Positions 25,201 through 40,200 are shown, numbered from the stretch's first letter. The stretch: 64,000 bases of DNA from Megalonaias nervosa (GCA_016617855.1 JAECUM010009479.1:1-64000); one strand, 5' to 3'. Notes: generated from the letters alone by a model not told the origin. Numbers and translations: made by a program.

Positions 25201-28200
25201 GGCATATTGTGTTTACTCATTCCATTGATACATTTGTCCATCACACCTTGACCAGCTTTTATGTTTGGTTCATTTCAGGCACTTTGGTGGGGCATACATT
25301 TTCCAAGAACACATTGTTTGTTGTATGTGTGAGCAGATTGTTAGACTTAGGTATCACATTCTCCCTGGTGATAGTAATATCTCTATCAACTACCATATGG
25401 ACTCCCACAAGTCAGGTCTAACTGCAAACTGCACAGACCCAGATCTGCCATCTCATACTGTGCTGGCAGATCAGGGTCTGTGTTGATTGTCTACTGATTA
25501 CTCCTTTTAAACTGCATAGACCCCAATCTGCCAGCACCCTATGCAACGGCAGATCTGGGTCTGTGCAGTTTTTCCAGATGGACTCGACTTGTAAGCAAAT
25601 ACATATGGTTTGTAAAGTCATTATGCAAACATATTTTAGATTAAGTAAAATGGAATAAATTTATAAAATAAAAAGTGTTTTAACAAAACATTTTCATAGC
25701 TCAGAAGTCGTAACATGTTCTGCAGGTATGAAATAAGGTTCAGCAGAAGTCTTGTGATGAGAATTGGAGATGTATTAAATATCCTTTACAACCTTTCTTT
25801 GAAGATAAAACAGAATACGATGAGCTATGTGATAACAGAGACTTTGCTGTGATGACCAACTGTGAACCTCCTTCAAGGTAAATACATAACAGTGACGAAT
25901 GTTGCACTGATCTTCATTCATAGTAATTATTGGTTGATTAACTTGAGCAATTATGATAATCAAATAACAAATTCCACTTTTGATCATCGGCAAAAATAAA
26001 TATATAACGTATAAATTTAACAATAAAAAACTCAGCTTTATAAAATGAAAATCAACTTTGAAAACTTTTTCATCATGAATTAAAAAAAACAACCTAAATT
26101 CAGCTTTGAGTGATAGTATTTGTGCTTTGCCTCTGATCACTTGTGCAGTATTGTCTCCACACATTATAATAGATTTTCTGTTGGTTTTGCCTAACAAGCT
26201 TATTCCACTGGTCCTTTGTCAGTGTTTTGGAGCCCTTGGTGGATTTACAGATCACTCGCACATCTCACCTTTGCCTGCACAAGTTTGAGTTTCAGCTCAG
26301 CCAATGTGGGTATGTGAGAAAATTTGCCAGTAGCTTTCTGTGGATTGATGGTTCTTTCAGAGGAGTCTTCCACCATATATGCTGGCTGCCATATATACCC
26401 TAAGGTGTGCTGAAAAATAACAAAACAAAATCATTATGAATGTTATTGATTATGCATCATTGCTTTGGATGCCTTGTGTTATTATCATTAATAAATCACC
26501 AGGGTCCATCTGTCTGCAACCAGCTGTGTATTATTTATTGTTTTATGTTCCTTTTTTTGTTGAAAAGTCAAGTAGATTTCTCTCCTATCTTATTGTGGCT
26601 GGCGTTTAGTTCAGTGCATAATTCTGCCCAGAGTGCATGGTTTCACAGAACGTGTGATGCCATGGTCTGATTCATGGTTTTGGATACATACAAATTCAAT
26701 TTCTCATAATTTCACTTCCTGTTAAACATATATTCTGCATCACAAATGTGAAGGGGTATTTTTTTCATTGTTACTTTTGTCTGTCTATCCATGCATGTTT
26801 ATATCTGATCAAGTTTTATCTTAGTTTTCTGTGATGGGACATTCAGTTCATAAAAGCATTTTCAGTTCACAAAATTTTGGACATTAAATTGAATATTTCT
26901 GTTTTATTATGTTGTAAGATTTTCAAAATATGTTTGCCAATGATTATGCATGGTTTCACAGATTTTGCAGCTCATCTGAAATATTGACCCATGTTTCTTG
27001 TCACATTTGATAACCTGTAATTGACTGGCATGATTTTTTTTTTTAATGGTCCAAGAAAAGCTGCAATAAGTTATTAGTTGAATCTCAGTCTAACTGTAAA
27101 TGTGACTGACAAGCTTTCAGATAATGTATACATTCTTGCATGTTCAAGAATACAGATCAGATAATTAATAAAAAGCTTGGAAAACATGTGCCAGCCTTTT
27201 CTTTATGTGGTATATACATAAATGTACATGAATTTCATGCAAACATGGATAAGACTAATCTGCACTAAGGAAGTCTCGGATAAAGAAAATGTCTTAAATA
27301 TTTGATAACATAAAAAGTGAAGTATAAATATGTTTTTTCCATGAATTTTATACCATCAGAATAATATATTCCCAGACTAATGTGAAAGTTCTTTATCATC
27401 ATTTTTTATGAAATTATGTTATATTCTGTGGATCAAGGAATAATTTCACCAGTTTTAAAAGAAATGTTCACAATGATGTGGGGTTTTTTTTTGGTCTTCA
27501 CTGAAAAGTAGAAAACTAGATTTTGCTCTGGTATCAGTTATGCTAGTGCATGGTTGTACATCCATTTAAACCCTAGCTTAATTTTTTTTTATATTTGGAG
27601 GTTGATATTACATTTTTCTTGCAGGTTTAATTTGAAAGAGTTGCAGCAAAAGTCCTTTGAAGAAGAGGTAAGTTTATTTGTACATCAGTTTGACATGCTG
27701 CATGAAATGTGCGTTCATTTAATAGATTCTGCTGTTAATTGGTATTGATGTGGTGTCCATTTGTGTAGGTTTTATGATTGCTGCAAATCACACATTTAAA
27801 GACCCAATTTTAGTCCTCGTATAGATCCTGGATATGTATCAATGATACATGTTTAGTGTTATTCAAGCATGTTTCCCCCTTTACCATTAATATGAGAACA
27901 TGCTAGCTGAATTATTAATTGTGTTGATAGATGAGAAACTAAGACAGCAAGCTCAGAATTGTCAATGTTGTTTACTTCCTTTAGTGTGTGATTGACTAAT
28001 TTGTATGGAAAGCAGCCATGTTTTGATTTGTTCCATTTATTGAACATAATTTTTTTTTTTGAAGTTGAGCATTTGTTCAAATTTGAAATTTCTCATTGAA
28101 CTGATACAGGCAGGAAGTGTTATCGGTTAATATATCTGCATGTGATACTAAATCTGTGCCAGTTTATCAGTATTCAGCTTTAACGAATGTGTAATATTTC

Positions 28201-31200
28201 ACATACCTATGAAATTGATACCTTTGAAAATAAATCAATGCAGAATAATTTGTAGTCTCTTCCCATTCTGTAGGCAAGGTTTGATTTCAGCTTTTGTCTT
28301 ACCTACTCATGCTTTGGTTAGACAAAGGTATAACTTTTGTGGTTGGGGTCCTGGGTGACCAAGTGGTCTGAGGTACTTGCCTTTATCAATCAGTGCCATC
28401 TCAAGTCTTGGGCTCAGCCAGCGTGAGTATGTGAGAAAGCTTGCCATTGGCTTTCCATGAGCCATTGGTTCTTCCTGGGGTTTCCTCTGTTCTTCTTCGT
28501 TCAGTTAAACTGGCCACCATGTATAGCCTATCATGCAGAAATTGGCATTAAAACCCACCAAAAGAAACCAATGAATCCAGATGGAGATTGATTCTTATTA
28601 TTGGAGCCAGAGTTTGGTTCATCAGTGTGCTTAAGCTTTATCAGACTTGGCAGAGCCCGGCTTTTGTCAGTAATCTAGTGCATTCATTTATCAGATTAAT
28701 AGTATAGCAATGGAGTTATTCATAAAAGACCTCAGTGACCGATAATTATATAAAGTCATGGTTCAGATTAATAAACTTATGTTAGGCAAGAATTAACCAG
28801 TCATCTGTTTTAATTTTAAGTTATATCTGCTCACCACATTAATGAAAACGTATATTGATGGCAGAATAATTGACCATCAAAGCCTGTCTGATATCCCATT
28901 AAAATTACAACGTTATTTACAAAAATGAACAAAAACAATTTTAAAAAACTTACCCATTGTGTAATGAAATGTTGAACTGCCATCAGATCCTGGTTGTCCT
29001 GCACCAAAGACAAGGCACTGCATGCTGATGTGTGTGGGCCATGTGCTTTATTACATTATGGGCGTTTTGATAAAAATTAATTTGCACTCTATCACTGTCA
29101 GCTCTTTCTTGCCTGTGAGTATAATTAATCCAGTTATATCTATGAAGAAGCTTGTAATCTCCCAGCAAGTGGCAGCTTTGTTTACCTATCAAAATGTGGG
29201 CAACTAGATTACAAGTAGTAGAGGGGAGGGCCGATATCCAGGGTAGTTTTTCACTGGTATTAGTCACTAAATAATGAGGCAAATTTGGAAATAGTTGATA
29301 AGCACCTAACAGGCAACCTCTCTTAAAAAAGACCAGATAATACCTAATGGAATGGTATAATTGCTGCCTTTCATCTCCATATGAAGTTATAAAGAAAAGA
29401 GTAGAAAGTAGGAAAACAATAACTCATTTTAGAATTTTCAACAACCCTTTGGAAGTGTTGAAGAAAGTGAGAGAAATAACTTGTGTGTAGGAATATGATA
29501 TTGAAGATTTTGAGTGGTCAGATGCTTTTGTACATGTAAAATTATTTATCTGGAATACTAAAGGGATACACACATTTGCAATAAATTTACTTATTATAAA
29601 TATATTGCTTTTCCTGTAGAAAGCCTGGCTGAAGGTCAGGAATTTGACCATGAGAATCCTGGCAGCTGCAGTGATTTTAGGGCGGGAACTTAATGTTGAA
29701 AACCATGAGAAAAATGGCGTGGAAAATGGTGCAAATAAGCCAATGTCGGAGATTTGTTCGAGGCTGAAATCCCAACTGGAGAATCACATGGAATCTCATC
29801 AGTGCTGGTCACAAGACCCAAAGGTAATTGTTCTCCAAGTTGTTATGATTTTTATCTTGCCATTGACCCTTAAGGCCAAATGAGATGATGTTATGGCCCT
29901 GCATGTTTCATGCATAACACATTATGCGTGGTGTGTTGTGCTTCATGTATCCATCAACAATGGCTGTTTCAAAAAGCACTAGACCAGTTTTGACAAATTT
30001 GGCACAGAGCATTCCTGGCATGAAGGACTGTCATATTTGTACAAATGATGCCACTCAGTGAATAGGGCCATTGTTACAAGATTGTAGCAAACCTTTGAAT
30101 AATTTTTTTTTAAAATGAACAAAATTTTATCAAATTTGACAGAAAGCATTGTTGCAGGAAGTCATTTCAAATTTATTCAGATGATGCTGATTTGCCATCA
30201 GACATGACAACCATTGACTACAAACAGAAAAGTTACTGTTACTGAAAAATCTTTTAATCCTTCTCTAAAACTGCTAAACAGAGTATGGCCAAACTTTACA
30301 GAAAGCATCCTGGCTTGAAGAGCTTTCGTACTGATACAAATAATACTGATCTACCATTATAAATTGATACTGTTACAAAGCATAGAAAAACAGTTCACCA
30401 ATGACTTGAACCACAGAATAGAATTTGACTACATATGACAGGAAGCATCCAGGAAAGAACTTTCCGATTTGTACAAAAGATGCAGATTCACAATCAGATA
30501 TGGCCACTGTTATGACAATCTGAAGGAACTTGAATGACTTCTTCTCAAATATAGGACTTTCAATTTTGTACAAATAATGCTGATCTGCCATGTCAGCAGT
30601 TACAGTAAACTGAAAACATTTAGATGACTTATTCTCCAAAACTGTTGAACAGAATTTGATCATGTGTGACAGAAAACATCCTGGCATAAAGACCTCTGAC
30701 TTCACGCAGTTGATGCCAGTCCACAATCAAATATGGCCACCCTGCCAACCGGCTGGGCACCATGACAAAATATCTTCAAACCCATTATATTAAAGACCTA
30801 TCCATTGTATACAAATGATGCTGATCAGCCATTAAATTTGGCCACCATTTCCAAAAAAGAAAGAGTCCTTAAAGCAGAATGTGACCTATTTGGGCAGGAA
30901 TCATCCAAGCCTTTCAAGTTCGCGCAAAAGATGTTGATCTGTGCCGTTCAGTGTCCACCAATACTAGAAGTCGAAAGATCTTGAAACAACTGTGTCTAAA
31001 ACATCACTGAACAATGTCTGATTATATGTGACAGGAAACATCCTTGAATGAAGGCCTTTACAGTTTTTTCAGGTGATGCTGATCTGCAGTCTAATGTGGC
31101 TGTTATCACTAAAAGTAGATAAACCTTTAATTACTTCTCAAAAACCACTCAGCATATTTTGATTAAAGTTGAAAAGCATTCATGTTTGCTGGCAGTTGAA

Positions 31201-34200
31201 TTTCATACAGGTGATGCTGAATTGCCTGACAGACTGGAAATTAAGTTTGTTTGGTTCCAGTTTAAGCTAGGCCACAAGAAAATGTGGAACAAGCTTAATT
31301 TTAAAGTGCCCATCACACCATATCTGATAGTGTAGCATCACTTGTTTGTGTGCTTGTTTTGATACCAGAAGAATTTATAGTGCTGAGATATTTGTACCAT
31401 AATATGTTTGTTAAAGATGAGAATAATGTAAATACATTGATTATGATTTGATTAATTCACTTGTAAACTTTCATGAACTTTGTACTGAATATCTCATGTT
31501 ATGGTAATAAATTGATCAAGGTTCAAAACAAACATTTGGCCAGTTCGGGTCAGCTGCCTTGGTGTGTCTATGGGAAAGGCATTTAGCTCCCATTTCCTTG
31601 GTGTGATATTGGAAGTATTATTAAAAGTGCACTTAAAACCAATACCAGTAACAAAACCATCAAACTTTATGCAGTCCAGTCAAATTAGAAAACATCTGTG
31701 AAACTGACAGCATTATTGTTCAGGAAAATTATTGTGTGATCTGAAAGCATTTACTGTTTCTGCTTCATTTATTAGTCATTTCATACATCAGCAGGAAATA
31801 TTTCACTGGATTTTTAATTTTGTTGACCACAAGTACTATTCACTTTGAACAAGCAGAATATAACAGCACATTATTGCTAAACACATTTCATACATAATTT
31901 AACTGGCATCTGTATAAACAGTCACTTTCTCAATCACATCCATCTGGGGTGAATCTGTTATGTATGAAGATAATCCAATTTCTCTGTCAAATACATTACC
32001 CAATCACATGAACATTACCTCTGAATCCAGCCCTTGCTTAAAAACTAACATCTTGTCAACTCTGTATTGTATTGGCAAAGGGAAGTAATACAGATCAGCT
32101 TCCATTTTCCCACAAAGTGGCTACCCATATTTTGGTTGTATTCAGTTTAAACTTTTGTTTGCAAGTGAACAATGCCTCCAAAAGAATACATTTCAATTTA
32201 GATGTCATTTTTACCCTCCTCCTTTCATTTTCAGTGGTATAGAAAGTGAAAAAGTTAATGTACCAGATATATACTACATCTGCATTTTTCACAATGATTT
32301 TATTGCATTTATGCATTTTTTACCAGTTGTTATTGTCCATGTAACACTTAATTTTTTGCCAGTATGATTGTATTGTGCTGTTAAGTTTCAGTTTATTACA
32401 CACTTCTTCCTTTTTCTCAGTAATGCAAGTTTGCCTATTTGAACAATTGGTATATTTGTTGTTTTCCTGTTTTTTCTTCTCTCTTTCAAACAGAGATGTC
32501 AATCTAATATAAACAAGTGCAGACACTTTAAAGTTGCAGAGGAAAAATAGGAGACGTTCCTGACCTGCATAAAATGTTCTTCCTCACTCTCTTGTAGCGT
32601 GTGTGCAATGTGGGCTGTGGATGTTTTGTCCAATGTCTTGAAAAGGCAGTTGAAAGGCTGCAAGAAAAAGGCACACTCTAAATTTTGCTACCATGAAGTA
32701 TTAAGCATTCATCTTAATTCAGAATCTGCTGGACATGACTTAACTTTCCCTGCAATGGTAAATGATTCAGCGTCATCATTGCTGTATGGACAGTTATACC
32801 CCTGGATGTAGAGTGTGTAGGAGTAAAACAGTCCCTCAGTTGATGTTCATCATTTGGATATACCCAGCCTAGACAAGGATATTACAGTCAATGTGCCTGC
32901 TTCACTCTATTATAATGTTTAATGGCATGACTAATTTGGTCAGAAAAGTTGTGTTGACTTTCTCCCCATTCGATCGGGTGTCTTTGACGATTATTCAATA
33001 AATGACCATTCCCGGGAAATTGTTATGCTATCAAGGTAGGCTGTCATGTAACCTCGACTTAGGAGGTGCATTCCTGCAATCTTCTCTTTTACCTGCATTC
33101 CCTACTATTCAGCTGCCCCTTCTCTCTGGAGGTTGAATTGAGGAGTACAGTATTGCCCCTTCAGCTCTGGAGGTTGAATTGAGGAGTACAGTATTGCCCC
33201 TTCAGCTCTCCATGCAAGCCTCTGTCTCTGCATAACCCATAAAGATGCATACCAGAGAAGGGATGATCAGCAACAGAAAGATTGCTGGGGTAGTTCTCAG
33301 CAACAGTAGCAAACTTTTCATGACCAGGCAAGTTACAGGTGGCTATGCTCATGACTTCCACAGGAGGGCCTGGAGGAGAGATGAAACACAAGATTTCTTC
33401 TCAGCTAAGCCTCCATGACTTACCATCCCTCCCAACCACTGGCAACCCTCATTTGGACACCAGACTCCTTCTGTTCTGCCAGACTTGGATCAACCTATTT
33501 TCCCCAATCAGTTGGGCCATCCAAGTCATTTCAGAGGGGCTTTGGATCACATTCATCCAACCCACTTTAGTCTCATCATACCCCATAACGATGGAGATCA
33601 CAAATGTTTTCACAAGGTGAACATTTTACAAAAAGATATAAAGCTTTTGCATGTAAAGTGGCCAGTGGTGGTAGCTCAAAACCATATGCTTAGGTTTCTA
33701 TTCCAGACTTTCTGGTGTTGAAAAGCAATGGATAATTGAGACCTGTCATAGACGTCAGCAGACTTGCTCAGCTTATTACTGCCCCAAAGTTAAAGATGGA
33801 GATGGGTCTGTCAATCTGTTCTTGTGATGCCACAAATAATCATTCTGTTGATTTCCACTTACTTTTTCACATGGTATCATGCAAATACCTTTACTTCAGC
33901 TACCATGGAGTAGTGTACCAATTCTGCACCCTTCCATTTGGCCTCAGTCTCAGCCATCACACTTTCACCAAGACGTTTAATTGCACCCTATCCCACTTCA
34001 GGACGTCCTCCTCCACAGCAGTGGCAGTGTGCATGGATGATATAGTGCAAAAACGTTTGGTAAGCTTGGTTTTGATTCATGATATGAACAACCTTCTAAG
34101 TCTCATTTGCAGATTAGGTTGGAAGGTCAGTGTGGAGAGAGTTGAATCTGGCCTGTTCTCAACATTTGTTCATTTAGGTATGGAGTTTCTGATTCATTTC

Positions 34201-37200
34201 ATCCTGGTTTGCCTTCTCCCAGATGCATTGACAGTATCATTCATGAGTCAGAGAAGGCATCCACCAGGACATTCATTTCAGCGATGGAGTTTCTTAAACT
34301 CCTTGGCCTGCTCAGAGCAACAGTAGACTGTTATATATATAGACTGCCTTTGCAGGGACCTTCTTGTACAGGGGCACCTAATCTTGGTCGTTAAGGTCAC
34401 AAGATTATGATCTCAATCAAAATCAGATACTTCCTGCTTCAGTAGTAGGACAGCACTTTCTAATGAACTTTGTGACATCAAAAGCATGGGGACACCGCAG
34501 AGAAAGCTGTACATATCAGTATCCTTGATATGAAGCCTTTCATGTTTGGGTGAAACACGATCAATGGAAGATGATTCTGACAATGTCAGACAGTTCAGTT
34601 ATATTGAACTGCATCTTGGAACAAGGAGGAAGGGGGACAAAACAATCATCAGACCATTGCATTATGGTCCAGTGTCATATAAACATACAAGTCTGACATC
34701 CCAAGCAGGCTTAATGTCCTAGCTGATTTGTTGTCAAGGAGAGGCCAACTGCATTATATGAAGTGATATGTACATCTTCCATCGAAGTCTGTTCCCTGTG
34801 GGGCCAACCAGTGCTAGATCTATTTGTGATGAGGTGGAAAAACAAATTGCTCAATTTTATCTCTCCATTCCCAGGCCCAGAGGCACAAGCCGTCGATGCC
34901 CTTTCAATCAGCTGGAGACGAGTGTGAGCATATGCCTTCAATTTAGTGGTTCTAATACCAGAATTAATGCAGTAAATGAGGGTATGATTTTGTAAAAGAG
35001 TTCTGACTGGCTATCTCCAGTGGGAAAGATTCTGGATTATTGAACTGCTTGATTTGCATGGCATAGCCATAATTAGAGAGCTGAATCTTTTCAGGCCACT
35101 GGTAGCCCAGACAGTTACCATGCCCCATTCATGATGGAACAACCTCAGCCCAATGCATGACCTTACAAATTTCACTGGATTTGCCTGGAAATTTTGACAC
35201 TAAGGCAATAGCTGGAAGCAGAGTCCCATAGCGATCACCCTTGCATATGTAATAATCTTTGGTTGTGCTAACCTAAGCTTAGAAGAAGTTGGTCCTTTTA
35301 GTACAGTAGACATGGTGCTCCTACGGGGTGGTGTGGGTACAGGTTTTCCCTCCTCTTACCAGTTCTTCTAATATTAGTGTAATCAGATAATGTATTTGAC
35401 AGAGCAAGGATATTTGTCATAAATTATGTTTATCTAAAAATTCTTGCTTGATCATATTACTATCAATCCCACCCAACTCCAAAACCCGCAAGCGAGCAAT
35501 CTGTTGTCGGTTTCGCTTTGGCTTAAACTTGTTACATCTGGGATATGAGTGACCACAAAAGGGAAACAAGGGGAGTTAATACATAAGAAATACTTCTCTT
35601 AAACTATATGGTACATTGATGGAAAGAATTTGTTTTTCATCTTTCACAGAGGTCTTGATTCGAAAGTAGCAGGGAGTAATTGCCTTAGGTATAAGGTATT
35701 TTCCTTTGCATGAATTGGCTTAAGTGTTGTTGGCTTCTGATAGATTGAGACCTTATCAGAGAGTATATCTCCACTGTCCTCCCACCAAGTTAACTGAGCA
35801 ATAGCCTGGGCCATGAAATGCTAATCTGGGGGTTTGCATGCAACTGGTACAGATAGTGGTATTATGCCATTTTCACTTAAGTAAGAGCTCTCCCTGCAAT
35901 GTGCTAATGCTTTGTAATAACATTAACTAAAAGTGCAATGAGAATGAGTCACATAATTCTGTTAATATTCTTTTTGTAGTAACAACAATATAATGATTTA
36001 AATATTTTGATTTGGTTTGGTGCTTTACGGCACAGCAATTCAAGTAGGTTATTTAGTTCTGAGGCAATTGGAGTAAAGAGCCATGCCCAAGGACACACCC
36101 GGTAGCTGACCCAGACTGGTCCAGTCATAGGATTTCAAACCTGCACCTTCTGACAGTATTGAAGAATGATGGTAGCCAGGGAATGACAAATTTATTTGAA
36201 CTACATTTTAAAGTTTTTTAATAAAATGAATACAGTAGTCCCCCTCTTTTACGGCCACCCCTTCTGCACCGGGAAAGTGGCCTTATAAGACGGGTGGCCT
36301 TTCCAGAGGGGGAATAAATTTTTTGTGAGAAGTATATGTAATGTACGCAGTAAGAAAGCTACATTCTTCATAGCATTTAATATCTTCATTTAAAAGGAAC
36401 ATTAATTATTAAAAGGTTCTTCTTGTTATAATAATAGACTTATTTCAACTGAATATGCATTAATAGTTCTTATTCTTGGCATAAGCGTGATATGCGAGCG
36501 GGTGTTGTTGTCATGCACATTGCAAAATAGTTCAAAAACGTCATTTAAATCTTGGTACATACATAATTCTCTTTCCATTTGCTCCATTTTCCAACTGCTG
36601 CTGAATAACCTCCTTATCGGTTACGATGTTGTTTATTTGAGTCTTTTCAACATAAAATTGTTTTATTTGAGTCTTTTCTATCTAAAAACATTCGGCAAGT
36701 TCCCCCTCCCCACTTCTCCCGATGTCGTCGAGTAGAATAACCGACTTTTTTTCTAAAATAATCGTCTCCATTTACATTATGACATGTTAATGTATTGTAA
36801 TGATTTATTTGGATGTTGCTAACTGTATGTGGTTTAATTATGCAGACGAAACTTTTGTAGAGCGGACGAAATGCCTTCTTTGTAAAGGAATGTGTTGTCA
36901 CGTGATTTTTCGGTCTTTGTCTGGTACCCTGTTATGTTCAAGGCTAATTTCTCTGTGTGTGTCTGCAAAAATCTATTTTTAGACTATGCTGACCCTGTTA
37001 CAATCTTGACAATTACGTCCGGTTGTAATCATCAGTGTTGCCAACTACAAGACTGATAAAACAACTTTTCTGAATTTAAACAAAATGCCATGTGTTTTTT
37101 AAAGGCAGCGATCGTGTCACGTGATTCATTAGTCGCAGTCTGGTACCCTATTTGTGTTTACATTTATTTACTCTAAGAGAGAGAAGCCAAAACGGCTTCG

Positions 37201-40200
37201 ATATGTACGCAGATTTGATCTGAACAATAGCACCTCGCGGTCGTTATGATTTGTAATCTTGACAGTTATTGTCAGTAGTAATAGCCACTAATTATGAAAA
37301 TGAACAAGCTCAACATCTTACTAAGGGAAGCCATAAAGGCTATCAAACCATTTTCCCGCTGACTTGTGTATTGTACATCAATACCGCCACTTCTCAGCTG
37401 TTACTACTGTTCAATAATTGTAATCTTAACAATTATCAGAGTGACTAAACCGGATATCTCATGATAACACAGCAGTAAGGCTAATCGGATTACGTGTACT
37501 TACCTTTTTGTATGGATTAAAATTTGAGTCTTTCTCAGCATTATGGAATAAATGTGGCTTCTCGTGAAGCATAAATGATATAATATTAACCTTAGTGGTA
37601 AATGTACTTTAGTCAACACTTCTTTCAGGAACGAAAACCTGACATCGGGAAACAGAAATCGGATTACTTAACACACGTTATGAATAAAATTGGTTCTGGA
37701 TACATATTGCAAAATAAAATGCGGCCGCTTGTGAGGGGTAAATTTTATATTTTTGCACTAATATGCTGGCCGCTGGTCACGTTAGCGGGGTGGCCTTTCG
37801 TGAGGGGTACTTTTGAACACAAATTCGTCAGTGCCGTCGGATTCTGGCCATAAGGAGCAGGTGGCCGCTGGTCGTGGGGCCGTTCAAGAGGGAGACTACT
37901 GTATGTCTGATTATATTTGGCTGAATTAAGTATATTCGGTTTGTTAAAAAAAATATTACATCCTTATTTCAACTGACTCAGGCATTCCTCAGATACTTTT
38001 TGTTTTTAAAACAACAGATTTGGTGGTTAGCAGAGTTTGAAATATGCACCATCTAGATTTTGTCTGGATTTACTTCAGTAAAGAAAAGGGCATAAGGATA
38101 AGTACAGTACAAATAAAGCAATTAGATTCTAAACTGTGCAAGTGTTAGTATGGGCTGACAGTTGTTTGATATATTCTTGAAAATGTGTCCTCCAGTTTCC
38201 CAGGAAACTGCAATGATGCCATTGACATGGGGCTTACTTTAAAACACTGGCAATGGTGTAAAGTCAAAGTTAATTGAAGTTATGAAGAAAGTTATTTTTA
38301 CACATCCAGGTGAATTTTTTTCAGACTTCGTAGTTTTGTTCAAAATGAACATGTTGATAGATGGCATTATGACGTTGATTTTACAGTCATTGGTTATATT
38401 TGCTCTGCTGTCTTGTAAACATGATAATACAAACAAGCTTATTTTCTTAATTGCACTAGATTGTGGATATAGCTGAAGAACATCTTGAATGATACCACTT
38501 CACTAACTTTGATCTTTTTCCAAAATACATGTATATCATGGATATATCTTTAAGTCCTGGAAATTCTTTTCAGCCAGTACAGTTTCAGTCCCTTTGGTGA
38601 ACTATTGTTTAATTTTGAAAAATGTGTCAGTGATCACTTTTCACTCATAAAGGTTGTTATTTATTTTGCACAGTATAGTAGATATTGGGAGCATTTCTTT
38701 TATATATTATTCAAATAAATGAACTGTCCAGAATAGAGAAGTAAAATATTTATGCATTCTCTTTAGGGACAGTAACTTGTTTGATTTGGGTTTTATTTTA
38801 CTACTGTTCTAATTTAAAAACTGCTCCCTCTTAAAAATTAACCCCCCCCCACCTTTATGATAATGTCCATGTGTGTGTGCCTCCATCTTTGTCAAAATCC
38901 TAGGAAAAATCACTTCTCATCTGTGAGCTTACCTGAATAAAGTTGTCTGTGAAGTTCCCTTTTTATTTGTTTACTGTTTGGTAGATCCAAATATACCTGT
39001 TAATTATCAAAAGTGTTATATCTTACATGCAGTGTTGGAGAATCAAGCAAGAAAAAAATAATCAAGGCTGTATGTTTCATTTATTTTCAGTATCCTTTCC
39101 AGATGGCCTTTAGAACTCGTTTGTGTACATATCTACAAAGTGAGCACCACAAGCTGCTTTTAGGCATGTTAGACAATGTACTGTATGCCAATACACTACA
39201 GGATAATGGCTTAGGCAAGTACAGAATGTTAGACAGTATGTCAGTACAGAATAGGACAGTGGCATAGGCAAGTATAGATTGTTAGTATGCCAATACACTA
39301 TAAGACACTGACATAGGCAAGTATAGAATGTTAGACAGTATGCCAATACAGAATAGGACATTGGTATAGGCAAGTATAGAACATTAGATAGTATGCCAGT
39401 ATATAATAGGACAGTGGCATAGGCAAGTATAGAATGTTATACAGTATGCCAATACAGAATAGGACATTGGTATAGGCAAGTATAGAACATTAGATAGTAT
39501 GCCAGTATATAATAGGACAGTGGCATAGGCAAGTAATAGAATATTAGTATGCCAATACAGTATAGGACAGTGGCATAAGCAAATATAAAATGTTAGTATG
39601 CCAGTACAGAATAGGACAGTGGCGTAGGCAAGTATAGAATGTTAGTATGCCAATACAGTATAGGACAGTGGCATAGGCAAGTATAGAATGTTATGCCAGT
39701 ACAGTATAGGACAGTGGCATAGGCAAGTATAGAATGTTATGCCAATACAGTATAGGACAGTGGCATAGGCAAGTATAGAATGTTATGCCAATACAGTATA
39801 GGACAGTGGCATAGGAAAGTATAGAATGTTATGCCAGTACAGTATAGGACAGTGACATAGGCAAGTATAGAATGTTATGCCAGTACAATATAGGACAGTG
39901 ACATAGGCAAGTATAGAATGTTATGCCAGTACAGTATAGGACAGTGACATAGGCAAGTATAGAATGTTATGCCAGTACAGTATAGGACAGTGACATAGGC
40001 AAGTATAGAATGTTAGTATGCCAGTACAGAACAGAACAGTGGCATAGGCATGTACCAAATCTTTATTTGACAGTATGCTTTATGCCAGGACATGGTAGGT
40101 AAAGTGGCAAAGGCATCTGTATGTCTATATTTAATCCATTTGATTAAGCCATTTAATTTTACACACTTATGGTTATAAATTGATGACTGGTTTAGATTTT

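Larger units (their letters stand above)
31978..35407 (+). mobile_element. DIRS-like retrotransposon, decayed (copy B)
   Basis: Left end ATTTCTCTGTCAAATACATT (31978) and right end (about 35376-35407) are inverted copies, ~80% alike; both match the ends of copy A. The interior on the + strand holds, in order: a gag-like region, the gag/RT junction (about 33440-33600), a reverse transcriptase (33736-34390) and an RNase H/methyltransferase-like stretch (about 34650-34990). No recombinase is visible, so this copy lacks the part that copy A keeps. It lies in the 29823-39091 intron. Confidence 0.78.

Noticed and set aside
25775..26197. 140-codon antisense frame
   Set aside because: It overlaps a NAA25 exon on the opposite strand and shows no recognisable domain; low-complexity hydrophobic text suggests chance.
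39013..39267. 84-codon frame taken as the exon
   Set aside because: It runs on past the GC donor into the minisatellite and ends at the TAG of the second unit; homology ends at 39214.
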